A stretch of 64,000 nucleotides of DNA, from contig NZ_BMRI01000030.1 of the NCBI RefSeq assembly GCF_014648555.1, forward strand, positions 32,209 through 96,208, in the 5' to 3' direction. Under the pieces are notes generated by a model. The model saw only the letters and a program-made list of their open reading frames with translations. It did not search any database and had not been told where the DNA came from. Positions 24,582 through 33,810 of the stretch are shown piece after piece (within the stretch, counting starts at the first letter, position 1; each line of letters starts with the position of its first letter). This stretch comes from Kitasatospora griseola. Its GTDB lineage: Bacteria > Actinomycetota > Actinomycetes > Streptomycetales > Streptomycetaceae. A program made the position numbers and the translations under genes.

Positions 24582-25442
24582 TCAGCCCGCGGCGCGGCGG
24601 TACTTGCGCACCGACAGCCAGGAGAACAGCACCGTGATGATCAGCGACCAGCCGATCGACACCAGCACGGCGTGCTGCATCGGCCAGACGTCGGGGGCGG
24701 GGCCGAGCTGGTTGCCGAACAGGCTGCGGCAGGCCTGCACGGTGGCGGAGAACGGGTTCCAGTAGGCGATCGGCTGCAGCCAGCCCGGCATCGAGCTGAC
24801 CGGCACGAAGGCGTTGGAGATGAAGGTCAGCGGGAACAGCCAGATCAGGCCGGCCGAGGTGGCGGCCTCGGGGCTGCGCACGGACAGGCCGATCAGCGCG
24901 CCGATCCAGGAGAACGCGTAGCCGAGCAGCAGCAGCAGGCCGAACGCGGCGAGCGCCTTCAGGAAGCCGTCATGGATCCGCCAGCCGACCAGCAGCGCGA
25001 CCAGGGCGAGCACCACCACGGTGATCGCGGTCTGCACCAGGTCGGCGAAGGTGCGACCGGTGAGCACCGCGGCGCGGGACATCGGCAGCGAGCGGAACCG
25101 GTCGACCAGGCCCTTGGTCATGTCCTCCGCGATGCCGGCCGAGGCGCCGGCCACCGCGAAGGTGACGGTCTGCGCGAAGATGCCGGCCATCAGGTACTCG
25201 ATGTACACCTCGTGGCTGGGCGTGGCGCCGGGGATGGCGATCGCGCCGCCCATCACGTACGAGAACAGCAGCACGAACATCACCGGCTGCATGAGGCCGA
25301 ACACCACGATCTCGGGGATCCGGGTCATCCGGCGCAGATTGCGCTTCGCGACCACCCAGGAGTCGTGCAGCATCGCGGGCACGCCGCGCCGGGGGGTGAC
25401 GGGGACGGGGCCGATCGCCGCGTCGGGCAGTGCGGTGGTCAT
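24582..25442 (-). CDS. ABC-2 type transporter permease, DrrB-like
   Basis: A 286-residue integral membrane protein with six hydrophobic segments. The ABC-2 signature region TKGLVDRFRSLPMSRAAVL lies between helices 2 and 3, and LTFISNAFVPVSSMPGW before the last pair. It pairs with the ATPase gene upstream (1-nt gap) as a drug or lipid exporter of the daunorubicin-resistance (DrrAB) family. The exported compound is not known; it is outside the azoxy-type cluster but only 3 kb from it. Confidence 0.9.
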   Translation of the reverse strand: MTTALPDAAIGPVPVTPRRGVPAMLHDSWVVAKRNLRRMTRIPEIVVFGLMQPVMFVLLFSYVMGGAIAIPGATPSHEVYIEYLMAGIFAQTVTFAVAGASAGIAEDMTKGLVDRFRSLPMSRAAVLTGRTFADLVQTAITVVVLALVALLVGWRIHDGFLKALAAFGLLLLLGYAFSWIGALIGLSVRSPEAATSAGLIWLFPLTFISNAFVPVSSMPGWLQPIAYWNPFSATVQACRSLFGNQLGPAPDVWPMQHAVLVSIGWSLIITVLFSWLSVRKYRRAAG

Positions 25443-25443
25443 C

Positions 25444-26454
<1,011 letters not shown>

Positions 26455-26555
26455 GGTCCTGCCTCATCTCCCTGGAGTCGGGGGCGAAATCGGTGGACGA
26501 GTCTGTTTCGGGCGCAGACCACCCACTCTGTTACCCGAGCCCGCAGACGGCAAGC

Positions 26556-26597
26556 TCGCGATACATCGCAAGATGCTGCCACTCGCGATATATCGCG
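26556..26597. promoter_or_regulatory. Twin palindromic operator upstream of drrAB-like genes
   Basis: A perfect 14-bp palindrome CGCGATATATCGCG (26584-26597) and a near copy CGCGATACATCGCA (26557-26570) lie 27 nt apart, centre to centre, in an AT-rich island between ilvA and the ATPase gene. Spacing of about 2.5 helical turns and the position 100-140 nt before the ATPase start suggest a repressor site, perhaps of a PadR- or TetR-type protein. Confidence 0.6.
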
Positions 26598-26674
26598 TCA
26601 ACTCGATCGGGTGAGCCGGATCCCGGTGCCGCGGCTCGACGCCGCGGCTCAATACCGCGGTTCAGCGCCGCGGT

Positions 26675-27886
26675 TCAGTGCGAGACCACGAAGCCGTCCT
26701 CGCGCAGCTCCCCGATCACCGCCGCGCAGTGCTCCGGGCCCTTGGTCTCCAGGTGCAGGTCCACCTCGACCTCGGTCAGGCCCAGCTGCGGGTCGATCCG
26801 CACGTGCGCGACGTCCAGCACGTTGGCGTCGACCCGGGTCAGCACGCCCAGCAGGTCCGCCAGCGCGCCGGGCTTGTCCGCCAGCCGCACCCGCAGCGAC
26901 AGGTAGCGGCCGGCCGCGGCCAGGCCGTGCCGCAGCACCCGCTGCATCAGCTGCGGGTCGATGTTGCCGCCGGACAGCACCCCCACCACCGGACCCTCGA
27001 ACCGGCCCGGCTCGGCCAGCAGCGCGGCGATCGGCGCCGCCCCGGCGGGCTCGACCACCAGCTTGAGCCGCTCCAGCCCGACCAGCAGGGCCCGGGACAG
27101 CTCGTCCTCGGAGACCGTCCGCACCCCGTCCGCCAGCGAGTCGACCACCTCGAACGGGATGTCGCCCGGACGGCCGACCATGATCCCGTCGGCCATGGTG
27201 GAGAACCGCTCCAGCGCGATCGGGCGGCCCGCGGCCAGCGACAGCGGGTACGCCGCCGCGGCGGCCGCCTGCACGCCGATCACCCGGACGTCCGGACGCA
27301 GCGCCTTGATCGCGATCGCCACGCCGGCCAGCAGCCCGCCGCCGCCGGTGCCGACCAGCACGGTGCGCACCTCGGGGCACTGCTCCAGGATCTCCAGGCC
27401 GACGGTGGCCTGACCGGTGATCACGTCCCAGTGGTCGAACGGGTGGATGAAGACCGCGCCGGTCGCGTCGGCGTACTCGCGGGCCGCCCGCAGCGCCTGG
27501 TCGACGTTGGCGCCGTGCAGCCGCACCTCGGCGCCGTACTCGCGGGTGGCGGCGACCTTCGGCAGCGGCGCGGCGAGCGGCATGAAGACGGTGGAGCGCA
27601 CGCCGAGCAGCGCGGCGGCCAGCGCCACGCCCTGGGCGTGGTTGCCGGCGCTGGCGGCGACCACCCCGGCGGCCCGCTCCACCGGCAGCAGGCCGGCGAT
27701 CCGCAGGTAGGCGCCGCGCAGCTTGAACGAGCCGGTGCGCTGGAGGTTCTCGCACTTCAGGTGGACGGGGGTGCCGGCCACCCCGGACAGGTACCGGCTG
27801 CTCTGCATGGGGGTGACCCGGGCCACCCCGGCGAGCATCTTCTGTGCACCCCGGACGTCGTCCAGCGTGATCGGCCAGTTCTGCAT
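26675..27886 (-). CDS. ilvA: Threonine ammonia-lyase (threonine dehydratase)
   Basis: A 403-residue PLP enzyme that deaminates threonine to 2-oxobutanoate, the first step toward isoleucine. The PLP Lys is in GSFKLRGAY; the phosphate-binding loop is GTGGGGLLAG; SAGNHAQG is the Asn-containing loop. A single C-terminal ACT-like domain (about 325-400, LADKPGALADLLG) is shorter than the two-domain regulatory region of E. coli IlvA. ATG at 27886. Confidence 0.93.
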   Translation of the reverse strand: MQNWPITLDDVRGAQKMLAGVARVTPMQSSRYLSGVAGTPVHLKCENLQRTGSFKLRGAYLRIAGLLPVERAAGVVAASAGNHAQGVALAAALLGVRSTVFMPLAAPLPKVAATREYGAEVRLHGANVDQALRAAREYADATGAVFIHPFDHWDVITGQATVGLEILEQCPEVRTVLVGTGGGGLLAGVAIAIKALRPDVRVIGVQAAAAAAYPLSLAAGRPIALERFSTMADGIMVGRPGDIPFEVVDSLADGVRTVSEDELSRALLVGLERLKLVVEPAGAAPIAALLAEPGRFEGPVVGVLSGGNIDPQLMQRVLRHGLAAAGRYLSLRVRLADKPGALADLLGVLTRVDANVLDVAHVRIDPQLGLTEVEVDLHLETKGPEHCAAVIGELREDGFVVSH

Positions 27887-27977
27887 GAAGATCAGCCTAG
27901 GTCCGGACGGTTCCGGTGCCGCCCCGGCGCGCGTACGCTGCTGGGCACGAGTCGCCCGCACCACCACGTGAGCCGCG

Positions 27978-28424
27978 ATGAGCCCTTCCCTGCCCGACGT
28001 GCCCGACGCCCCCGATCCCGACCCCGATTGCCGACTCCCCTACCAGGTCGCGGTGTTCGCCCGGCGGCTCAGCGCCGTCGGGGAGCTCGACCGGGCCGCG
28101 TTCCTGTTGCTGGACCAGCTCGCCGCCGGCGGACCGGCCAATGTGAAGACGCTGGCGGCCGCACTGGGCGTGGACTCCTCCACGGTGACCCGGCAGGCCG
28201 CGCCGCTGCTGCGCGAACGGCTGCTGGCCCGGCTGCCGTACCCGGCGGACCGGCGGGCGGTGCGGCTCGCGCTGACCCCGCTCGGGGCCGGCCGCCTGGC
28301 GCAGGTGCGCGAGCGGCGGCGGCGGCTGATCGCCGAGTTGACGGCGGGTTGGACACCGGACGAGCGCACGGTGTTCTGCGCGCTGCTGGCGCGGTTCAAC
28401 GACGGCCTGCGCGACCGGCGTTGA
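27978..28424 (+). CDS. MarR-family transcriptional regulator
   Basis: A 148-residue winged-helix protein: ANVKTLAAALGVDSSTVTRQAAPLL is the helix-turn-helix and RLPYPADRRAVRLALTP the wing. The N-terminus is Pro/Asp-rich. It is divergent from ilvA (91-nt spacer) and may regulate its own or ilvA transcription. Ligand unknown. Confidence 0.88.
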   Translation: MSPSLPDVPDAPDPDPDCRLPYQVAVFARRLSAVGELDRAAFLLLDQLAAGGPANVKTLAAALGVDSSTVTRQAAPLLRERLLARLPYPADRRAVRLALTPLGAGRLAQVRERRRRLIAELTAGWTPDERTVFCALLARFNDGLRDRR

Positions 28425-28450
28425 ACCCGGCCCGCCGCACGGCGCAGAGC

Positions 28451-28499
28451 CCGGGGCGGTTCAACGGCGATCCGCACGGCCGCCGTTGAACCGCCCCGG
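28451..28499. terminator. Bidirectional terminator between marR-like gene and metB
   Basis: A perfect 19-bp inverted repeat (28451-28469 with 28481-28499) with an 11-nt loop lies between converging genes. Confidence 0.85.
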
Positions 28500-28505
28500 A
28501 ACGGG

Positions 28506-29660
28506 TCAGCCGAGCGCCTGCTCCAGGTCGGCGAGCAGGTCGGCGGCGGACTCGATGCCGACCGAGATGCGCACCAGGTCGGCGGGCACCTCCAGCGGGG
28601 AGCCGGCCGCGGAGGCGTGGGTCATCCGGCCGGGGTGCTCGATCAGCGACTCGACGCCGCCGAGCGACTCACCGAGGGTGAACAGCTGGGCGCGGTTGCA
28701 CACGTCGACGGCGGCCTGCTCGCCGCCGGCCACGCGGAACGACACCATGCCGCCGAACGCCTTCATCTGCTTGGCGGCGACGTCGTGCCCGGGGTGGGTG
28801 GGCAGGCCCGGGTACAGCACCTGCGTCACCTTCGGGTGGGCGGACAGCAGTTCGGCGATCCGGGCGGCGTTGTCGGAGTGCCGGTCCATCCGGACGCCGA
28901 GGGTCTTGATGCCGCGCAGCACCAGCCAGGCGTCGAAGGGCCCGGCGACGGCGCCCATCGCGTTCTGGTGGTAGCCGACCTCCTCGGCCAGGCCGGCGTC
29001 GGCGACCACCAGGGCGCCGCCGACCACGTCGGAGTGGCCGCCCATGTACTTGGTGGTGGAGTGCACGACGACGTCCGCGCCGAACGACAGCGGCTGCTGC
29101 AGGTAGGAGCTGGCGAAGGTGTTGTCGACGATCAGCCGGGCCCCGGCGGCGTGCGCGATCTCGGCGACCGCGGCCAGGTCGGTGATGCCGAGCAGCGGGT
29201 TGGACGGGGTCTCCACCCACACCGCGCGGGTGTTGGGGCGGATCGCCTCGCGGACCTTCTCCGGGTGGTGGGTGTCGGCGACGGAGAAGTCGACGCCCCA
29301 GCGGGTCAGCACCTTGGCGAACAGCCGGAAGGTGCCGCCGTAGGCGTCGTTGGGGATGACGATGTGGTCGCCGGGCTTGAGGAGGGTGCGCAGCAGGGTG
29401 TCCTCGGCGGCCAGGCCGGAGGCGAACGCGAAGCCGCGGGAGCCGCCCTCGATCGCGGCCAGGCACTCCTCCAGGGCGGTGCGGGTGGGGTTCGCGGAGC
29501 GGCTGTACTCGTAGCCCTCGCGCAGTCCGCCGACGCCGTCCTGCTTGTAGGTGGACACCTGGTAGATCGGCGTCACGACTGCCCCGGTCCGGGGGTCCGC
29601 TTCCTGGCCCGCGTGGATGGCGAGGGTCTCGAAGCCGTGGGAAAGCTGATGCTCGGTCAT
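28506..29660 (-). CDS. metB: Cystathionine gamma-synthase/lyase
   Basis: A 384-residue Cys/Met-metabolism PLP enzyme. The Schiff-base Lys is in HSTTKYMGGHSD; SRSANPTRTALE and ASGLAAEDTLLR are typical. It would join O-activated homoserine with cysteine, or cleave cystathionine; sequence alone does not separate the two. The cystathionine beta-synthase gene lies 8 kb away, so a reverse-transsulfuration role is also plausible. ATG at 29660. Confidence 0.9.
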   Translation of the reverse strand: MTEHQLSHGFETLAIHAGQEADPRTGAVVTPIYQVSTYKQDGVGGLREGYEYSRSANPTRTALEECLAAIEGGSRGFAFASGLAAEDTLLRTLLKPGDHIVIPNDAYGGTFRLFAKVLTRWGVDFSVADTHHPEKVREAIRPNTRAVWVETPSNPLLGITDLAAVAEIAHAAGARLIVDNTFASSYLQQPLSFGADVVVHSTTKYMGGHSDVVGGALVVADAGLAEEVGYHQNAMGAVAGPFDAWLVLRGIKTLGVRMDRHSDNAARIAELLSAHPKVTQVLYPGLPTHPGHDVAAKQMKAFGGMVSFRVAGGEQAAVDVCNRAQLFTLGESLGGVESLIEHPGRMTHASAAGSPLEVPADLVRISVGIESAADLLADLEQALG

Positions 29661-29825
29661 GCCATTGAGCCTAGTGCGGCGGACGGATCACGGGCAGCGG
29701 TTGGGCGGGTGCGTCGTGGCAGCACGTCAGGTTGCCGTTCCGTCACCTCAATCGCCTCGCAAAAGGCCAGGTCGTACCGCTACGATCTGCCAGCCGCACA
29801 CATGATCGACACTTGGGGGCGCGGA

Positions 29826-31478
29826 ATGTCCACCGAGCGCACCGGCATGCGCACATCCACCCGGGCCCTGCTGGCGGTCACGCTGCTCGCCGGGTTCTAC
29901 CTGCTCGCGGCGGCCATCGTGGTCGGCCTGATCTGGCTGAACGTCGAACTGGTCGTCAACTCCGACCACTTCCACTCGACCATGGTCAAGCTCTGGCTGC
30001 TCAGCGCCGCCATCGCCTACCCGGTGCTGCGGGTGGTGTTCCTGACCCGCCGCAAGCGCGACGACAGCCACGACGGCCTGCCGCTGACCCGCGAGGAGCA
30101 GCCCGAGCTGTGGGCCCGGGTCGACCGGATCGCCGAGGCCACCGGCGTCCGCGGCCCGGCCGAGATCCGCCTGGTGCCGCAGGTCAACGCCGGCGTGTAC
30201 GAGGAGACCAAGCTGCTCGGCCTGATCCCCGGCCGCCGCCACCTGATCATCGGCGCCCCGCTGCTGATCGGCCTGACCGAGGCCGAGCTGGACTCGGTGC
30301 TCGCCCACGAGTTCGGCCACTACGCCAACAACGACGTCCGCCTGGCCGCCGTCACCGTGTCCGGCCGCACCGCCATCGGGCACACCATCGCCACCCTGCA
30401 CCGGCACGCCGACCAGAACGTGGCCGACAAGGCCCGCGAGATCGCCGACGACAACGCCTACCGGGCGGCCCGCGGCCGCAAGACCCGCAACGACGAGGAC
30501 ACCGGCAACGGCGGCATCGAGCGCTACCTCGCCAAGTTCTTCACCCTGTACGCCAAGCTGTACTTCCGGGTCTCCGAGTCGATCAGCCGCAGCCAGGAGT
30601 ACGCCGCCGACCGGCACGCCGCCCGGATCGCCGGCCGCGACGCCACCGCCTCCGCGCTGCGCCGCCTCCCCGCGCTGGACGCCGCGCAGAGCTTCTACCT
30701 GGACAGCTACGCCACCATGGGCGTGGGCGCCGGCCTGCTCCCGCTGCCCGGCCAGTTCTTCGGCGGCCTGGGCCGCCTGCTGGCCGACCCGGAGCGCCGC
30801 GAGGAGCTCGCCGAAATGGGCCTGGACCTGCCCGACGAGCAGCCCGACCCGTACGACTCGCACCCGCCGATCCGCAGACGGGTCGCCGCGATCGAGGCCC
30901 TGCCGGACAGCCCGGGCCTGCCCGGACTCGGCGAGGACCGGCCCGCGCTGGGGCTGCTGCGCGACCCGCAGCAGCGGCTGGCCGAGCTGGAGACGCTGGC
31001 GCTGCGGCCGGAGGCCGCGCAGATGCGCCGCCTCGACTGGCCGGACCTGGTCCACGAGGCGATGCTCGCCCACGCCCGCGAGAACGCCCAGCCCGTCCTG
31101 CGCGCCCTCACCGACAGCGGCCTGCACGGCACCGTCGAGGCGATGCTGGACGCGCTGGACGCCGGGCGCTCGGAGGAGATCGCCGGGCGGCTGCCACAGA
31201 GCGAGGAGGCCGCGCAGGCCACCGGCCGGGCCGCCCGCGAGTTCCACCGCCCGCTGCTGCGGAGGGCCCTGCAGTCGCTGACGGTGCTCGCCCTGGCCTC
31301 GCAGCAGCTGGCCCGCTGGGAGCTGTCCTGGGGCCACCCGGCCGCCCTGGCGCTGTCCGACGACGCCGCCGAGCGGCTGCCCGCCGCGCTGGACGCCGCG
31401 GTCGCCGACGCCCCGGACACCGCCCCGCTGCGCACCCTGCTCGCCGAGCTCGCCGCCCCGGCCGGCGCGCAGTCCTGA
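29826..31478 (+). CDS. M48-family membrane metalloprotease
   Basis: A 550-residue protein. Two membrane helices (about 15-38 and 52-68) precede the M48 domain with the zinc motif HEFGHY (about residue 160) and the third ligand Glu in SQEYAADRHAAR. A long C-terminal region of about 250 residues, rich in Ala/Leu helices, is not typical of HtpX. ATG at 29826. The next gene, also membrane anchored, follows by 31 nt and probably shares the transcript. Confidence 0.9.
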   Translation: MSTERTGMRTSTRALLAVTLLAGFYLLAAAIVVGLIWLNVELVVNSDHFHSTMVKLWLLSAAIAYPVLRVVFLTRRKRDDSHDGLPLTREEQPELWARVDRIAEATGVRGPAEIRLVPQVNAGVYEETKLLGLIPGRRHLIIGAPLLIGLTEAELDSVLAHEFGHYANNDVRLAAVTVSGRTAIGHTIATLHRHADQNVADKAREIADDNAYRAARGRKTRNDEDTGNGGIERYLAKFFTLYAKLYFRVSESISRSQEYAADRHAARIAGRDATASALRRLPALDAAQSFYLDSYATMGVGAGLLPLPGQFFGGLGRLLADPERREELAEMGLDLPDEQPDPYDSHPPIRRRVAAIEALPDSPGLPGLGEDRPALGLLRDPQQRLAELETLALRPEAAQMRRLDWPDLVHEAMLAHARENAQPVLRALTDSGLHGTVEAMLDALDAGRSEEIAGRLPQSEEAAQATGRAAREFHRPLLRRALQSLTVLALASQQLARWELSWGHPAALALSDDAAERLPAALDAAVADAPDTAPLRTLLAELAAPAGAQS

Positions 31479-31509
31479 CGTCCCGCCACTCCTGGAGCTG
31501 AACCAACCG

Positions 31510-32625
31510 ATGGCCCGTCTGATCGTCATCGTCCCGCTGGTCCTGCTGGTCGGCTTCAAGCTGGCCACCTGGCTGATGGAACGCCGCACCGCCAAGCTGA
31601 AAACCGCCACCGAGGAGGCGAAGGCCACCATCGCCCGGGTCGAGGAGGCCACCCGGCCGACCATCTACCCGTCCGAGCACGGCCTGGTCGGCCGGGCCGA
31701 ACTGATCGCCGACCCGGGCCTGACCGGCCCGGACGTGGACGCCGCGCTGGCCGCCCTCAAGGACGGCGACCGGCAGCCGGCCGTCGCGCTGCTGGCCGCC
31801 GCCGCGGGCGACCACGACCGGCGCTGGGGCCTGATCGGCCGGTTCGCCGGGCCTGCCGCCGAGGACGACGCCTGGCTGCTGGCCTGGCGCGCCGAGCAGC
31901 CGGACAACGCCGACGCGGCGCTGCTCACCCTGGACGCGCTGATCGACGTGGCCTGGAAGGTGCGCACCAGCAACAGCGCCAACCAGGTCACCGCGGAGCG
32001 CTGGGCCGCCTTCGCCCGGGTGCTGTCCGAGGCCGAGACGGCCGCCGCCGACGCCGTCCGGCTGGCCGACCCCGCCGACCCGCTGCCGTTCGTCGCGCAG
32101 ATCCCGCTGGCGATGGGGCAGAGCTGGGACAACGAGCGCTTCCTGGCGCTCTGGCAGGAGATCGCCTCCCGCGACCCGCACAACTTCTCGGCGCACGCCA
32201 ACGCCCTGCAGTACTGGTGCGCCAAGTGGAAGGGCAGCCACGAGAAGATGCACGCCTTCGTGGACGCCGCGATCGCGGCCGCCCCGAAGGGCAGCCTGCT
32301 GTCCGCGTACAAGCTGCAGGCGTACTACGAGCAGTTCCAGCGGGACCGGTCGCCGCGCGACGCGTACGCCGCCCCCGAGGTGCAGGCCGCCGCGGACGCG
32401 GTGGTCGCCGCGCTGGAGGAGGCGGACCCCGACGACCGCCACCGCAGCTTCGCGCACGGCTGGCTGGTCTGGGTGCTGGCCCGGGCCGGCCGCCCCGCCG
32501 ACGCGATGCCGCACCTGCGGGCGCTCGGCCCGATCGTCCCCGTTCCGTGGTCGTACTGGGGGAACCCGGTCGACCGGTTCGTCGAGGAGCGCGTCGAGAT
32601 CGTGCTGGCGGCCACCGCGCAGTGA
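31510..32625 (+). CDS. Membrane-anchored helical-repeat protein of unknown function
   Basis: A 371-residue protein with one N-terminal membrane helix (about 3-20) and a long all-helical cytoplasmic part with TPR-like Ala/Leu/Trp spacing (WGLIGRFAGPAAEDDAWLLAW, then W-rich segments near 215-235 and 310-345). I do not recognise the family. It is probably co-transcribed with the M48 protease and could serve as its partner or substrate adaptor (inference). Confidence 0.75.
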   Translation: MARLIVIVPLVLLVGFKLATWLMERRTAKLKTATEEAKATIARVEEATRPTIYPSEHGLVGRAELIADPGLTGPDVDAALAALKDGDRQPAVALLAAAAGDHDRRWGLIGRFAGPAAEDDAWLLAWRAEQPDNADAALLTLDALIDVAWKVRTSNSANQVTAERWAAFARVLSEAETAAADAVRLADPADPLPFVAQIPLAMGQSWDNERFLALWQEIASRDPHNFSAHANALQYWCAKWKGSHEKMHAFVDAAIAAAPKGSLLSAYKLQAYYEQFQRDRSPRDAYAAPEVQAAADAVVAALEEADPDDRHRSFAHGWLVWVLARAGRPADAMPHLRALGPIVPVPWSYWGNPVDRFVEERVEIVLAATAQ

Positions 32626-32741
32626 CCGCCGTGCCTGGCGCAGACGGCGCCGGGTCACCAGGATGGGAAGCGTCAGCCGCGCCCCCGCCGCCGAGCCCGG
32701 CGACGGGGGCGCGGGGCGTTGTCGGCCGGAGGTGAGCCGTA

Positions 32742-33107
32742 ATGGCCGGAATGAAACGGATGAGTCTGGACTCCCCCGAGGAGGTCCGCCCGTTCGAAGG
32801 CGGCAAGGGCCAGGTGGCGCTGGTGAACCTGGAGGCCGGCGGGGTCGGCCGGGGCGTGTTCGAGCCCGGCTGGCGCTGGTCGGAGCACGTGAAGCCGATC
32901 GCCGGCACGGACAGTTGCCAGGCCTCGCACGCCGGGTACGTGATCTCGGGCCGGATGCGGATCGAGATGGACGACGGCCAGGCCGAGGAGTTCGGCGCCG
33001 GCGATGTGATGATCTGCCCGCCCGGCCACGACGCCTGGGTGCTCGGCGACGTGGCCTGCGTGGTCGTCGACTGGCAGGGCTTCACGGACTACGCGAAGCG
33101 GCGGTGA
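32742..33107 (+). CDS. Cupin-domain protein
   Basis: A 121-residue single-domain cupin. The two conserved blocks are visible around SHAGYVISGRMRIEM and GAGDVMICPPGHDAWV. One metal-ligand His is in ASHAG; the rest of the HxH pattern is weak, so metal binding is uncertain. Tandem 16-bp repeats begin at its stop codon. Confidence 0.85.
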   Translation: MAGMKRMSLDSPEEVRPFEGGKGQVALVNLEAGGVGRGVFEPGWRWSEHVKPIAGTDSCQASHAGYVISGRMRIEMDDGQAEEFGAGDVMICPPGHDAWVLGDVACVVVDWQGFTDYAKRR

Positions 33108-33180
33108 CGATCCCGAGCGGTGACGATCCCGAGCGGTGACGATCCCGAACAGGGACGATCCCGAACAGGGACGATCCTGA
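33101..33180. repeat. Five 16-bp tandem repeats at the cupin gene end
   Basis: The unit GCGGTGACGATCCCGA repeats at 33101, 33117 and 33133; the fourth and fifth copies (33149, 33165) begin ACAGGGACGATC. A partial sixth copy follows. The first copy contains the cupin stop codon. No spacer structure is present, so it is not a CRISPR array. Period 16 is not a multiple of 3, so it is not coding. Confidence 0.9.
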
Positions 33181-33193
33181 GCGGTGAAGGCCC

Positions 33194-33685
33194 TCAGCCC
33201 GCCCGCCGCACCTCGTGCATGAAGCAGCCGAACCCGACGGCCCGCACGTGCACCACGGCGGTCTCCGGGTCGTCCAGCAACTCGGCGGCCAGCTCGGGCA
33301 GTTCGGCCGGCTCGCCGACCCGGCCGGCCAGGATCCGGCCGTCCGCGGAGTAGGCCCGCACCACCCGCTGCCCGCCGTGGAAGGCGTCCGGCCAGCCGCC
33401 GGCGAAACCCTCGCACGGGTCGGCGTGCACGTACACCGGCCCGGTCTCCAGGTACGGGCCCGGGTCGCAGCCGGTCTCCTCGGCCCAGCGGCGCAGCGGC
33501 GCGTAGGACAGCAGGGTGATCCGCTCGCCGGCGCGGGCCCGGGTGAGGCAGCAGCGCAGCGGCGCACCGGCGTCCTCGGTGACGGTGACGGGGTGGCAGC
33601 GCCCGCTGTCGTCGAGCCGGCGCAGTTCGGCGAGCGTCCCGGCGGGGATGGCCCGCACGTCGAAGGTGGTGTCGGTGGTGTTCAT
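33194..33685 (-). CDS. DUF1203 family protein
   Basis: A 163-residue protein matching DUF1203: GRCHPVTVTEDAGAPLRCCL near the N-terminus, GPVYVHADPC in the middle, and VHVRAVGFGCFMHEVRR at the C-terminus. Several Cys and His are present, but no catalytic assignment is known. ATG at 33685. Stand-alone gene. Confidence 0.85.
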   Translation of the reverse strand: MNTTDTTFDVRAIPAGTLAELRRLDDSGRCHPVTVTEDAGAPLRCCLTRARAGERITLLSYAPLRRWAEETGCDPGPYLETGPVYVHADPCEGFAGGWPDAFHGGQRVVRAYSADGRILAGRVGEPAELPELAAELLDDPETAVVHVRAVGFGCFMHEVRRAG

Positions 33686-33749
33686 GCGTCCCAGCCTGCG
33701 CCCGCCGCCCACCGCGTTCCGGCGGATTCCGGACATCGCGTTGGAAGGC

Positions 33750-33787
33750 CCACGGCCCGCCGCAGCCGGGGCTGCGACGGGCCGTGG
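33750..33787 (-). terminator. Terminator after lipoprotein gene
   Basis: A 10-bp inverted repeat, CCACGGCCCG (33750-33759) with CGGGCCGTGG (33778-33787), plus an inner GCAGCC/GGCTGC pairing, lies just past the stop of the minus-strand lipoprotein gene. Confidence 0.7.
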
Positions 33788-33810
33788 GGCGGGGCTGGGC
33801 CGACGGGGCG

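Noticed and set aside
33101..33180. CRISPR array
   Set aside because: The 16-bp repeats abut each other without spacers and no cas gene is near.
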